From assembly GCA_035457725.1 (NCBI GenBank), contig DATIBC010000097.1:1-64000 (forward strand): 64,000 nucleotides of DNA, given 5' to 3'. This DNA comes from DATFES01 sp035457725 (GTDB taxonomy: Bacteria > Pseudomonadota > Alphaproteobacteria > CACIAM-22H2). The position numbers and the translations under genes were made by a program. Below, piece by piece: positions 35,176-44,006 of the stretch (position 1 is the first letter of the stretch; every line of letters begins with the position of its first letter). Under the pieces are notes generated by a model. The model was not told where the DNA came from and searched no databases. It saw nothing but the letters and a program-made list of their open reading frames with translations.

Positions 35176-36609
35176 ATGCGGTGGGTTCGTGCAATCCCCG
35201 GCTGCGACGGTGCGCCGGCCTGGCTGACGCGATCGCGACGTATTGCGCTCGCCGTCGCTCTGGCGGTCGGACTCATCGGGTCGGCGCCGACGTCCGCTCA
35301 GGAGCGGCGCGCGGTGATCGTCGCCGACATCAAGGGCGCGATCGGAGTCGCCACCGCCGAGTTTGTCGAGCAGACCATCGAGGACGCGGCTACCAGCGGC
35401 GCCGTGCTCGTCGTCTTCCGCATCGACACGCCCGGCGGCCTGGTCACCTCGACCCGCGACATCATTCAGAAGATCCTCGCCGCGCCGCTGCCGATCGCGG
35501 TCTATGTGGCGCCAGGCGGAGCACGGGCGGCGAGCGCCGGCACGTATATCGTCTATGCCGCACATGTCGCGGCGATGGCGCCGGCGACCAATCTCGGCGC
35601 GGCGACGCCGGTTCGCCTCGGCGGACCGCCGGGGACGCCGGGCGGCGAGCGTCCGCGCGAACGCGGCCGCGACGACGGCAAGAATGGCGGCGACGGGCCC
35701 GCAGCCGACGACGCCAGCGCGCTCGACCGCAAGGCGCTCAACGACGCCGTCGCCTTCTTGCGTAGCCTGGCGCAACTGCGCGGCCGCAACGTCGAATGGG
35801 CGGAAAAAGCGGTGGTCTCGGCGGCGACGCTTACGGCCGAGGATGCGGTGCGCGAGAACGTCGTCGATCTGGTGGCGAGCGACGTCAAGGACCTGCTGGC
35901 GAAGATCGATGGACGCAAGGTCGTCGCCGACGGCAGGGAGCGCGCGTTGGCCACCAAGGATGCCCAAGTGGTCGAGAGCCATCCCGACTGGCGCTCGCGC
36001 ATCATCGCCGCGATGACCGACCCGACCGTGGCGTATTTTCTGCTGATCATCGGTATCTACGGCATAATTTTCGAGTTCTGGAATCCCGGTTTTGTCTTGC
36101 CCGGCGTGCTCGGCGGCGTATGCCTGCTGCTGGCGCTCGCCGCCTTGTCGGTGTTGCCGGTCGATTATGCCGGCCTAGCGCTGATCATCCTTGGCGTCGC
36201 TTTCATGGTCGCCGAGGCGTTCACGCCGGGAATCGGTGCGCTCGGAATAGGCGGGCTGATTGCCTTCGTCGCCGGGTCGATCTTTCTCTATAACCCACGC
36301 GGCGCCGACATCGAGATCGCCGTCAGCTGGCCGGCGATCGTGGTGGCGAGCGCGGTCAGCGCGTTGTTCATGTTCGGCGTGCTCGGCTTCGCCATGCGCG
36401 CGCGCAAGGCTGCGGTGGTCACCGGCGTCGAGGAGATGCTCGGCAGCGAGGCGCGGGTGCTCGACTGGCAGGGCGAGCGCGGACATGTCCGGGCGCATGG
36501 CGAGATCTGGCGGGCGCGCGCCGATCGCGCGCTGGAGCCGGGGGCCACGGTGCGCGTGCGCCAGGTCGACGGCCTGACGCTGGTCGTCGAGCCCGGCGAC
36601 CCGGCATGA
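35176..36609 (+). CDS. NfeD-family membrane serine protease (ClpP-class)
   Basis: Membrane-bound protease of the long NfeD (1510-N/STOPP) class that works with a stomatin-like partner. The 477-residue protein has a signal peptide (about 20-41, cleavage near TSAQE), a ClpP-like domain with DTPGGLVTSTRD, catalytic Ser120 in ARAASAGTYI and likely Lys186 in LDRKALNDA, then about four membrane helices (about 285-410) and a C-terminal OB-fold NfeD domain. A 30-residue insert rich in Gly, Arg and Asp (about 148-178) splits the protease domain. The ATG has GGGAGG 8 nt upstream. The slipin gene follows after 27 nt. Confidence 0.88.
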   Translation: MRWVRAIPGCDGAPAWLTRSRRIALAVALAVGLIGSAPTSAQERRAVIVADIKGAIGVATAEFVEQTIEDAATSGAVLVVFRIDTPGGLVTSTRDIIQKILAAPLPIAVYVAPGGARAASAGTYIVYAAHVAAMAPATNLGAATPVRLGGPPGTPGGERPRERGRDDGKNGGDGPAADDASALDRKALNDAVAFLRSLAQLRGRNVEWAEKAVVSAATLTAEDAVRENVVDLVASDVKDLLAKIDGRKVVADGRERALATKDAQVVESHPDWRSRIIAAMTDPTVAYFLLIIGIYGIIFEFWNPGFVLPGVLGGVCLLLALAALSVLPVDYAGLALIILGVAFMVAEAFTPGIGALGIGGLIAFVAGSIFLYNPRGADIEIAVSWPAIVVASAVSALFMFGVLGFAMRARKAAVVTGVEEMLGSEARVLDWQGERGHVRAHGEIWRARADRALEPGATVRVRQVDGLTLVVEPGDPA

Positions 36610-36636
36610 TGTAATCACCGGCAGGAGGACTTCGGC

Positions 36637-37419
36637 ATGGCTCAGCTCGTCAATATGCTCACCTTCCTGGCGCCGCTGGTGCTTGTCCTGCTGGTGATCG
36701 GCTATTCGTTCCGTATCCTGCGCGAGTACGAACGCGGCGTCGTCTTCACGCTCGGCCGTTTTTGGAAGACCAAGGGGCCGGGGCTGATCGTCCTCGTGCC
36801 GTTCGTCCAGCAGATGGTGCGCGTCGATCTGCGCATCCGCGTCCTCGACGTGCCGACGCAAGACGTCATCTCGCGCGACAACGTCTCGGTGAAGGTGAAC
36901 GCCGTCATCTATTACCGCGTTCTGGACGCGCAGAAGGCGATCATCCAAGTCGAGACCTTTACCGAGGCGACCAGCCAGCTCGCCCAGACCACGCTGCGCT
37001 CGGTGTTGGGCCAGCACGATCTCGACGAAATGCTCGGCGAGCGCGACAAGCTCAACGCTGACATCCGCCGCATCCTCGACGAGCAGACCGACGCCTGGGG
37101 CATCAAGGTCTCCAACGTCGAGCTCAAGCATGTCGACCTCAACGAAAACATGATCCGCGCCATCGCCAAGCAGGCCGAGGCCGAGCGTATCCGGCGCGCC
37201 AAGATCATCGACGCCGAGGGCGAGCTGCAGGCCTCCGAAAAGCTCTTCCAGGCGGCCGAGGTGTTGTCAAAAAATGCCCAGGCGATGCAGCTTCGCTATC
37301 TCGCAACGCTGCTCAACATCGCCAACGAACGCTCGAACACCATCGTCTTTCCGATGCCGATCGACGTCACCAGCCTTTTGCGCGGGTCGCGCGCCGCCGA
37401 TGGCGGCGGAGGGACGTAG
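36637..37419 (+). CDS. slipin family SPFH/band 7 protein
   Basis: Membrane scaffold of the stomatin/slipin family, partner and often substrate of NfeD proteases. 260 residues with an N-terminal membrane segment (about 5-27), the SPFH domain (REYERGVVFTLGRFW, PFVQQMVRVDLRIRVLDVPTQD), and a C-terminal helical region with KQAEAERIRRAKIIDAEGE and the conserved FPMPIDV. The C-terminus is Gly-rich. It is in one operon with NfeD; the ABC transporter genes begin 73 nt further on the same strand. Confidence 0.9.
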   Translation: MAQLVNMLTFLAPLVLVLLVIGYSFRILREYERGVVFTLGRFWKTKGPGLIVLVPFVQQMVRVDLRIRVLDVPTQDVISRDNVSVKVNAVIYYRVLDAQKAIIQVETFTEATSQLAQTTLRSVLGQHDLDEMLGERDKLNADIRRILDEQTDAWGIKVSNVELKHVDLNENMIRAIAKQAEAERIRRAKIIDAEGELQASEKLFQAAEVLSKNAQAMQLRYLATLLNIANERSNTIVFPMPIDVTSLLRGSRAADGGGGT

Positions 37420-37466
37420 CACGCCCGCCGGAGCGATTGACCGTTCTTGCGCGATTGAAGGAAAGT

Positions 37467-37496
37467 ATGGCGTTCCAGCACCGGGGCATGCCTTGA
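37467..37496 (+). CDS. putative 9-residue leader ORF coupled to the ABC ATPase start
   Basis: A tiny frame with ATG at 37467, preceded by AAGGA, encodes MAFQHRGMP and stops at 37494-37496. Its stop codon overlaps the TTG start of the ABC ATPase gene (37493) as TTGA. It could make translation of the ATPase depend on reading through the leader, compensating for the rare TTG start and weak ribosome-binding site. Alternatively it is chance, or a base error has split one longer N-terminus. Confidence 0.35.
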   Translation: MAFQHRGMP

Positions 37497-38275
37497 ACGC
37501 CATAAACTTCCGAGACGTGCGCCTGGCGCTCGGCGACGCGACGATCCTCGACGGCCTCGACTTCGCGGTGGCGGAAGGTGAATTTCTCTGTCTCCTCGGG
37601 CCTTCCGGATGCGGCAAGTCGACCAGCCTGCGGATCATCGGCGGCCTCATTGGCGTCGACCATGGCGAGGTGACGGTGGATGGCGGCGCGCCGTCCTCGC
37701 GCTGGCGCGATATCGCCTTCGTCTTTCAGTCGCCGCGGCTCGTGCCATGGCGCACCGCGCTCGGCAACGTCGTGCTTGGCATGGAACTGCGGTTCGATTC
37801 GCTGCCCCGCGCCGTCATGGAATCGCGCGCGCGCGCGCTGCTCGAGCTGGTTGGGCTTGCCGCCGACGTTGACAAGTATCCGCGCATGCTCTCGGGCGGC
37901 GAGCGTCAACGCGTGGCGATCGCCCGCGCGCTTGCCGTCGAGCCGCGCATCGTCTTGATGGACGAACCGTTCTCGGCGCTCGATCCCAACACCCGCCGGC
38001 GCATGCGCGAGGAGCTGATCGAGTTGTGGAAGCGCACGGCCAAGACGATCGTCTTCGTGACCCACGACGTCGACGAGGCATTGACGCTCGCCGACCGCAT
38101 CGTCCTTCTGTCGGCGAAACCGACGCGCGTGCTCGAAACGGTGGCGATCGCCGGCACTCGGCCGCGCCGGATCGAAGGCGACGACGAACTCAGGCAGCTG
38201 CGCCATCGGCTCCACGCGCGGTTTCAGGCGTCGGCGTCGAGTGAAACACACGAGCAAGGGGAGGATCATCGATGA
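37493..38275 (+). CDS. ABC transporter ATP-binding protein (SsuB/TauB/nitrate type)
   Basis: ATPase of a type I importer, 260 residues. Intact motifs: Walker A GPSGCGKST, Q-loop FVFQSPRLVPWRTALGNV, signature LSGGERQRVAIAR, Walker B IVLMDEPFSALDP and H-loop FVTHDVDEALTLADR. PRLVPWRTALGNV is typical of the SsuB/TauB/NrtD group. No ATG or GTG is near; a TTG at 37493 gives an N-terminus (MNAINFRDVRLALGD) of normal length. The stop overlaps the receptor start by 4 nt. First gene of a six-gene run. Confidence 0.88.
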   Translation: MNAINFRDVRLALGDATILDGLDFAVAEGEFLCLLGPSGCGKSTSLRIIGGLIGVDHGEVTVDGGAPSSRWRDIAFVFQSPRLVPWRTALGNVVLGMELRFDSLPRAVMESRARALLELVGLAADVDKYPRMLSGGERQRVAIARALAVEPRIVLMDEPFSALDPNTRRRMREELIELWKRTAKTIVFVTHDVDEALTLADRIVLLSAKPTRVLETVAIAGTRPRRIEGDDELRQLRHRLHARFQASASSETHEQGEDHR

Positions 38276-39255
38276 GGACGATCGTTCGCGCCGCCTTGGC
38301 GGCAATGCTGACCGGCGCCTTCGCGCTGCCGGCGGCGGCGAAGGAGAAAGTGACCTTCGCCTATCTGCTCGACCCCGCTTACGAGGCGGCGTTGTGGCCG
38401 TTGCGTCACGGTAAGGTCAAATCCGATCTCGTGGAGGTCGATACGACCGCGCTGGCCATCCCGGCGCTGCTTCAGGCGACCGGCGCCAAGACCTACGATG
38501 TCATCATGACCGCGGCGGTCGGCGTTCCCGGCGCGCTCGACCGCGGACTGCAGCTCCGCATCATGGCGACCGGCCTGCGCTATCACCAGAACGGCGACGG
38601 CGCCGACATCTGGGTGCTCGCCGACAGCCCGATCAAGACTGTCGCCGACCTGAAAGGAAAGACGATCGGCGCCTACTCGCTGCGCTCGACTGGCATCACG
38701 CTGGTGCGCATCGCGCTGTGGAAAGTGCATGGGCTCAACGTCGCGCTCGATGGCGGCGACATGAAATGGGTCGAAGTGCCGGCGCCCCAGCTCCCCGCCG
38801 CGCTGTCGTCCAAGAACGTCGACGCGGCGACACTGATCCACAGCCAGGCCTACAAGGCGGCGCAGGGCAAGGACTACCGCTCGCTGGTGCGCACCGCGCC
38901 GGCGGTGAATGAAACGTTCGGCGGCCGCGCCGTCTCGGCGGTCCATGTCGGCTACCCAGAAAAGCTCGCCCAGCGTCCGGCAGCGTTCAAGGAATTCGCG
39001 CGTATGCTGCGCGCCTCGATCGAATACACGTTGGAAAACCAAAACGAGGTCTTCAACGCGGCGGCGAAGGAGACCAACGTCGATGCCGATTTCTTCAAGA
39101 CTTGGTTCAATACCTTTTCGGAGGCGCCAATGGCGATCTCCGAGGGCGACCTCAAGGCGATCCAGAAGGTCTGGGAGGTCGGCCAGGAGATGGGTCTGGT
39201 CAAGAACGTGCCCAAGGTCGGCGATCTCGTCTGGGAACACGCGATCCGCGAGTAG
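38272..39255 (+). CDS. ABC transporter substrate-binding protein (NMT1/THI5/SsuA type)
   Basis: Periplasmic receptor of 327 residues, signal peptide 1-23 (cleavage near AAAKE). The fold is that of the NMT1/SsuA group: VTFAYLLDPAYEAALWPLRHG at the start, DVIMTAAVGVPGALDRG, VADLKGKTIGAYSLRSTG in the hinge. Family members bind alkanesulfonates, taurine, thiamine pyrimidine precursors or aromatic acids; I cannot tell which here. The ATG overlaps the ATPase stop (ATGA). Confidence 0.87.
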   Translation: MRTIVRAALAAMLTGAFALPAAAKEKVTFAYLLDPAYEAALWPLRHGKVKSDLVEVDTTALAIPALLQATGAKTYDVIMTAAVGVPGALDRGLQLRIMATGLRYHQNGDGADIWVLADSPIKTVADLKGKTIGAYSLRSTGITLVRIALWKVHGLNVALDGGDMKWVEVPAPQLPAALSSKNVDAATLIHSQAYKAAQGKDYRSLVRTAPAVNETFGGRAVSAVHVGYPEKLAQRPAAFKEFARMLRASIEYTLENQNEVFNAAAKETNVDADFFKTWFNTFSEAPMAISEGDLKAIQKVWEVGQEMGLVKNVPKVGDLVWEHAIRE

Positions 39256-39261
39256 GCGAAG

Positions 39262-40050
39262 TTGACGACCGACCAGGCGGCGGCGCTGGCGGCGCTCGAG
39301 CGGCGCCGCCGCGCCGCGGCGCATCTCTTCACGCTCGCCGCGCTCGCCGCCTGGGCGCTGTTCGCGGCGACCCAGCCGGCTTACGTGATGCCGGGGCCGC
39401 TCGACGTCGCGGCCAGCCTCGCCGGATTCCTCGCCGACCCGCACATGCTGCGCCACATGGCGCAGTCGCTGTTCCACGTCGGCGCGGCAATTGTCCTGTC
39501 CTTCGCGCTCGGCGCCGCGCTGGCGTTGCTCGCCCACTACGCGCCGGTGTTTCGCCTGATGGTGCACGGGCGGATCACGCCGTTCCTCAACTCGTTCTCG
39601 GGCATCGGCTGGACGCTGCTCGCCGTGCTGTGGTTCGGCCTCAACCCGACGACGGTCATCTTCGCCATCTGCATGGTCTTGACCCCGTTCGCCATCATCA
39701 ATCTGCGCGCCGGACTCGACACGCTCGATCCCGAGCTGATCGAGATGACTCGAAGCTTCGGCCGCAAGCGCGTGCGGGCCTTCCGTCTTGTCGTCCTCCC
39801 GTCACTGCAGCCGTTCATTTTCGCCACCTTGCGGATTTCCTTCGGTGTGTCGTGGAAGGTCGCTCTGACGGCCGAGTTATTCGGCGGCAACGCCGGCTTC
39901 GGCTATCTGTTCAATCTGGCGCGCCAGGACTACGACACGCCGCTGATCTTCGTCGTGATCGTGCTGATCGTTGCCTTCGTCTACGCCGTCGATCGCTTCG
40001 TCTTTTCCGCCGTCCAGGCGCGGCTGACCCGGCACTATGGAAGCGCCTGA
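39262..40050 (+). CDS. ABC transporter permease (SsuC/TauC type), first of two
   Basis: Inner-membrane permease, 262 residues, about six helices. It shows PAYVMPGPLDV, common at the start of this group, and the EAA loop in DPELIEMTRSFGRKRVRAFRLVVLPSLQPFIF. The start is a TTG 6 nt after the receptor stop, giving MTTDQAAAL; no better start lies nearby. It overlaps the second permease by 14 nt. Confidence 0.88.
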   Translation: MTTDQAAALAALERRRRAAAHLFTLAALAAWALFAATQPAYVMPGPLDVAASLAGFLADPHMLRHMAQSLFHVGAAIVLSFALGAALALLAHYAPVFRLMVHGRITPFLNSFSGIGWTLLAVLWFGLNPTTVIFAICMVLTPFAIINLRAGLDTLDPELIEMTRSFGRKRVRAFRLVVLPSLQPFIFATLRISFGVSWKVALTAELFGGNAGFGYLFNLARQDYDTPLIFVVIVLIVAFVYAVDRFVFSAVQARLTRHYGSA

Positions 40051-40798
40051 GCGACATGGGCTCGCGGCGCGCCTGGTTGCCGAGGGCGCCGTCATCGCGT
40101 TTGTGCTGGCGTGGTGGGCGACGGCGCGGGGGCTGCCCGAGTTCGTGCTGCCCGGGCCATTGATTGTCGGCGAACGCCTGGTGCGTCTGTTCGTCGATCC
40201 GGTTTTCCTCGGCCACACGCTGGCGAGCGCGGCGCGCGTCGTCGGCTCGGTCTTGCTCGCCACCGCGATCGGCTTTGCGCTGGCGCTTCTGGCCGAGCGC
40301 GTCAGCGTCGCGAACCACGCCGTGAACCGGCGATTGCTGCCGGTCCTCAACGCCATCCCATCGGTGGGATGGGCCATACTCGCGGTCATCTGGTTCCAGG
40401 TCTCCGACTTCTCGGTGATGTTCGTCCAGGTCATGATCCTCGTTCCGTTCTGCCTGGTGAACGTCGCCGAGGGATTACGCGCCATCGATGTCGAGATGAT
40501 CGAGATGGGACGCAGCTTCACACGCTCGCGGCCGAAGCTGCTGTGGAAGGTGGCGCTGCCGCTGTTGCTGCCCTATCTCGTGGCGGCGATCCGCATGGCC
40601 TATGGGATCGGCTGGAAGATCGCGCTGGTCTCCGAGCTGTTCGGCGCCAAACAGGGCCTCGGCGCGCTGATGCTGCGCGCGCAAGTGAGCGCCGACGCCG
40701 CCCTGGTCTTCGCCACCTGCCTCGGCATCGTCGTCATTTCGCTCGCTGGCGAGAAACTGGTCATTGAGCCGCTCGCAAGGCGGGTTCGGGTCAATTGA
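40037..40798 (+). CDS. ABC transporter permease (SsuC/TauC type), second of two
   Basis: Second permease of the same importer, 253 residues, with LPEFVLPGPLIVGERL, VLNAIPSVGWAILAVIWF and the EAA loop DVEMIEMGRSFTRSRPKLLWKVALPLLLP. Having two distinct permeases, probably a heterodimer, is unusual for the SsuABC type, where one gene normally suffices. It starts with ATG inside the end of the previous gene and is followed 10 nt later by a hydrolase gene. Confidence 0.88.
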   Translation: MEAPERHGLAARLVAEGAVIAFVLAWWATARGLPEFVLPGPLIVGERLVRLFVDPVFLGHTLASAARVVGSVLLATAIGFALALLAERVSVANHAVNRRLLPVLNAIPSVGWAILAVIWFQVSDFSVMFVQVMILVPFCLVNVAEGLRAIDVEMIEMGRSFTRSRPKLLWKVALPLLLPYLVAAIRMAYGIGWKIALVSELFGAKQGLGALMLRAQVSADAALVFATCLGIVVISLAGEKLVIEPLARRVRVN

Positions 40799-40808
40799 GG
40801 AGGGAACC

Positions 40809-41636
40809 GTGCCGACTACACCATGGAAAACCGAGTTCGTGCCCGGCGCCCCGCGCCTCGCGGTCGATCGCATGGGCGACGGCCCGAGCGTGATCTTCCT
40901 GCATGGCATCGGCGGCAATCGCACCAATTGGCACGACCAGCTCCCGGCCTTCGCCGCCGAGTTCCACGCCATGTCGTGGGACGCGCGTGGCTACGGCTTG
41001 TCCGATGATTACGAGGGACCGCTCGACTTCGCCGATTTCGCCCACGATCTGAAGCGCGTGCTCGATCACTTCGGTATCGCCAAAGCGCATCTGTGCGGCC
41101 TGTCGATGGGCGGCCGGATCCTGCAGGATTTCTATCCCCGCTACGCCGATCGCGTGGCCACGCTGGTGCTGTGCGACACCTTTCCCGGCTTCGACGCCTC
41201 GTTTACTCCGGAGAAGCGCGCCGAATTCGTGCGCCTGCGCAAGGAGCCGCTGGTTCAGGGCAAGGAGCCCAAGGACATCGCGCCTGTGGTCGCCAAGACG
41301 CTGATCGGGCCGAAATCATCGCAAGCCGCCTTCGATCGCCTGGTCGCCAGCATGACGATGCTCCACAAAGCGAGCTATATCAAAACGGTCGAAGCGACGA
41401 CCCACTACGATCGCACCGCCGATCTGCCCAACATCAAGGCCCCGACGCTGCTGGTCTTCGGCGGCGACGACCGTTTGACTCCGCCGGCGATCGGCGAGCG
41501 CATGGCCAAGGAGATCCCCGACAGCCGGCTGGTCGTCATCGCCGACGCCGGCCATCTTCCCAACATCGAGCGCCCGGCGGAATTCAACGCCGTCGTGCTC
41601 GATTTTCTGCGCCAGCACAAGCATCGCGCGAAATGA
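40809..41636 (+). CDS. alpha/beta hydrolase (enol-lactonase/esterase-like)
   Basis: Cytoplasmic alpha/beta-fold hydrolase of 275 residues. The oxyanion loop is FLHGIGGNRTNW, the nucleophile Ser is in CGLSMGGRI, the acid in GGDDRLTPP and the His in DAGHLPNIERP; the set is complete. It resembles 3-oxoadipate enol-lactonases and related ester hydrolases. The GTG start follows AGGAGGGA. It overlaps the next hydrolase gene by 4 nt, and its place in the ABC operon suggests action on the imported compound. Confidence 0.87.
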   Translation: MPTTPWKTEFVPGAPRLAVDRMGDGPSVIFLHGIGGNRTNWHDQLPAFAAEFHAMSWDARGYGLSDDYEGPLDFADFAHDLKRVLDHFGIAKAHLCGLSMGGRILQDFYPRYADRVATLVLCDTFPGFDASFTPEKRAEFVRLRKEPLVQGKEPKDIAPVVAKTLIGPKSSQAAFDRLVASMTMLHKASYIKTVEATTHYDRTADLPNIKAPTLLVFGGDDRLTPPAIGERMAKEIPDSRLVVIADAGHLPNIERPAEFNAVVLDFLRQHKHRAK

Positions 41637-42484
41637 ACTACGGGGCGGTCTATCGCGGCTACGGCCAAGCCGCGCTCGACCTTCAATACGACAATCGCGC
41701 CGCGGTGCCGGACGCGCCGCGTTACATCGCCCGCTATGGCGCCCTCGCCGCCGCCGCCCATCGCGACATTCCGGGTCCGCGGGCCGTCGCATACGGCGCC
41801 CACGCCGAACAGCGACTCGACGTCTTTCTACCGGTGCGCCCTTCGGCCCCGGCGCCGGTCGCGATCTTCGTTCACGGCGGGCAGTGGCAATCGCTGACGC
41901 GCCTCGAGGGCGCCTTCGCGGCGGCGACATTCACCGGCGTCGGCGCCATTTACGTCGCCCTCGGCTTTCGCCGTATTCCCGACTTCGATCTGGCGACAAT
42001 GGTCGAGGATGTGCGCACGGGACTTGCCTGGATATTGGCGAACGTCGCCGGGTTCGGCGGCGACGCGATGCGGTTGTGCGTCCTCGCGCACTCTTCGGGC
42101 GCGCATCTGGCGGCAATGGCGCTTTCGGGCGGACTGGCCGTCGCCGGCGGCGTGCTGACGAGCGGCATCTATGACCTCGAGCCGGTTGCGCGCACGTTTC
42201 GGCAGCGATACCTCAAGCTCAATGCCCGGGGCATCGACGCGCTATCGCCGTTGAGGCACGTCGCGGGGGTGCGCGCGCCGCTGGTCGTCGCGGTCGGCGG
42301 CGACGAAACCGACGAATTCAAGCGTCAGTCGTCGGCCTACGTCGATGCGCTGCGCGCCGCCGGCAAGCAGGCGCGGCTGCTGACGCTGCCCGGTCGTCAC
42401 CATTTCGCCGCCTGCGAGGCGTTCATCGAGGCCGGCGACTCGCTGGTCAAGGAGTCGACCCGCCTTATTGGCTTGCCGCCATAG
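41633..42484 (+). CDS. alpha/beta hydrolase (KynB/BD-FAE-like esterase)
   Basis: Esterase or amidase of 283 residues with the HGG oxyanion motif (FVHGGQWQSL), nucleophile in LAHSSGAHLA, Asp in AVGGDETDEF and His in LPGRHHFAAC. The HGGxW and AHSSGAH patterns resemble arylformamidases (kynurenine formamidase) and feruloyl-esterase-like proteins. The ATG overlaps the previous stop (ATGA). Last gene of the ABC transporter operon; it converges on the AMP nucleosidase gene. Confidence 0.85.
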   Translation: MNYGAVYRGYGQAALDLQYDNRAAVPDAPRYIARYGALAAAAHRDIPGPRAVAYGAHAEQRLDVFLPVRPSAPAPVAIFVHGGQWQSLTRLEGAFAAATFTGVGAIYVALGFRRIPDFDLATMVEDVRTGLAWILANVAGFGGDAMRLCVLAHSSGAHLAAMALSGGLAVAGGVLTSGIYDLEPVARTFRQRYLKLNARGIDALSPLRHVAGVRAPLVVAVGGDETDEFKRQSSAYVDALRAAGKQARLLTLPGRHHFAACEAFIEAGDSLVKESTRLIGLPP

Positions 42485-42490
42485 GCCAAA

Positions 42491-43969
42491 TCAGCGGAAG
42501 GCCGGCTCGTCGAAACTGCGGAGTTTTCGCGAGTGAAGCTGGTCGATTCCCGACTCGCGCAAAATGCGCATCGTCTCGACGCCGATCATCAGATGCTGGC
42601 TGATGCGTTCGCGATAGAGCGCCGTCGCCATGCCGCGCAGCTTGATTTCCCCATGGATCGGCTTGTCCGAGACGCACAGCAACGTTCCGTAGGGGACCCG
42701 GAAGCGGAAGCCATTGGCGGCGACGGTCGCCGATTCCATGTCGACGGCGATGGCGCGGCTCTGGTTTAGCCGCGCGTAAAGTTCCAGATAGCGCAGCTCC
42801 CAATTGCGATCGTCGGTGGTCGCCACCGTGCCGGTGCGCATGCGCGTCTTGAGGTCCTGCCCCGACAACCCGGTAACCCGCGCCACGGCCTGTTGGAGCG
42901 CCACCTGCACTTCGGCGATCGGCGGCACCGGCACCGAGAGCGGCAGATCGCGGTCGAGAACATGGTCCTCGCGCACGTAGCCGTGCGCCAGCACGTAATC
43001 GCCGAGGTATTGGGTCCGTCGCAGCCCCGCGCAGTGCCCGAGCATGATCCAGCAATGCGGCCGCAGCACGGCGAGATGATCGGTGATGGTCTTGGCGTTG
43101 CTCGGGCCGATGCCGATGTTGACCAGCGATATGCCGCGGCGATCGGGCCGCGCCAGATGATATGCGGGCATTTGCGGGAGGTTCTTCAGCGTCTCGCCGC
43201 CTCCCGTCGCGCCGTCGGCGCGCGTCATCATGTCGCCCGGTTCGACGAACGCGGCGAATTCGCCGTCGCCCGACGCCATCTGGCGGCGCGCGAAGTCGAC
43301 GAACTCGTCGACATAGCGCTGGTAGTTGGTGAGCAACAGGAAGCGCTGGAAGTGCACCGGCGAGGTGGCGGTGTAATGCCACAGCCGCTGCAACGAATAA
43401 TCGACGCGCTCGGCCGAGAACAGGGCGAGTGGTTTCGGCTCGCCCGGCGCCGGCCGGTGGGTGCCGTTGACCACGCGATCGTCCATGTAGCCGAGATCGG
43501 GCAACGCGAATCGCGATTGCATGGCGCGCACTTCGACCTCGGTGGTCTCGGCCATGCTGGTTTCGAGCACGAACGGCAAAGGGATTCGCCGGTCGCTGAC
43601 CCCGACCGCCACGGGAACGCCGTGATGCTTCAGCAACAGCCCGATCTGCGTGCGGTAGTAATCGGCGAAGATGTCGGGCCGCGTCACTGTCGTGCCGTAG
43701 GTTCCGGGGTCGAACAGCGCGCCGTAGGATAGCCGCGCGTCGATTCGCAGGTCGCCGCCGCCGACCGTCAAGCCGACATAAGGATATGTGGCGCGTGCAA
43801 GCGCCCGCTCGGTTTCGGGATCGATCGACGCGCCGGCGGCGTAGGCGCGTCGGATCGCCGCCGTGGCGCGTTCGTATATCCGCAAAACGCGCGCGACCGC
43901 CGCGTCTTCATCGCTGAAGGCAACCAGATCGTGAACTCGCCCGTGGCCCTGGGCGTTAACGACGTCCAT
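42491..43969 (-). CDS. amn: AMP nucleosidase
   Basis: Splits AMP to adenine and ribose 5-phosphate, balancing adenylate pools. The 492-residue protein has the N-terminal AMN domain (about 1-170) and the C-terminal nucleoside-phosphorylase-like domain, with GISLVNIGIGPSNAKTITDH, LRPHCWIMLGHCAGLRR, YVLAHGYVREDHVLD and the catalytic-region VDMESATVAANGFRFRVPYG. Length fits E. coli Amn (484). It stands alone, with 36 nt to the LysR gene upstream on the same strand. Confidence 0.93.
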   Translation of the reverse strand: MDVVNAQGHGRVHDLVAFSDEDAAVARVLRIYERATAAIRRAYAAGASIDPETERALARATYPYVGLTVGGGDLRIDARLSYGALFDPGTYGTTVTRPDIFADYYRTQIGLLLKHHGVPVAVGVSDRRIPLPFVLETSMAETTEVEVRAMQSRFALPDLGYMDDRVVNGTHRPAPGEPKPLALFSAERVDYSLQRLWHYTATSPVHFQRFLLLTNYQRYVDEFVDFARRQMASGDGEFAAFVEPGDMMTRADGATGGGETLKNLPQMPAYHLARPDRRGISLVNIGIGPSNAKTITDHLAVLRPHCWIMLGHCAGLRRTQYLGDYVLAHGYVREDHVLDRDLPLSVPVPPIAEVQVALQQAVARVTGLSGQDLKTRMRTGTVATTDDRNWELRYLELYARLNQSRAIAVDMESATVAANGFRFRVPYGTLLCVSDKPIHGEIKLRGMATALYRERISQHLMIGVETMRILRESGIDQLHSRKLRSFDEPAFR

Positions 43970-44006
43970 TCCGAATCATAGGGTGTCGGCCCGCGCCGGC
44001 GCAACG

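Noticed and set aside
33423..35765. 780-codon plus-strand frame overlapping Lon-like and NfeD genes
   Set aside because: Out of frame with both genes, very rich in Arg and Gly, and crosses a gene boundary; both true frames carry catalytic motifs.
38266..39567. 433-codon minus-strand frame opposite the ABC receptor and permease
   Set aside because: Spans two real plus-strand genes; composition typical of antisense frames.
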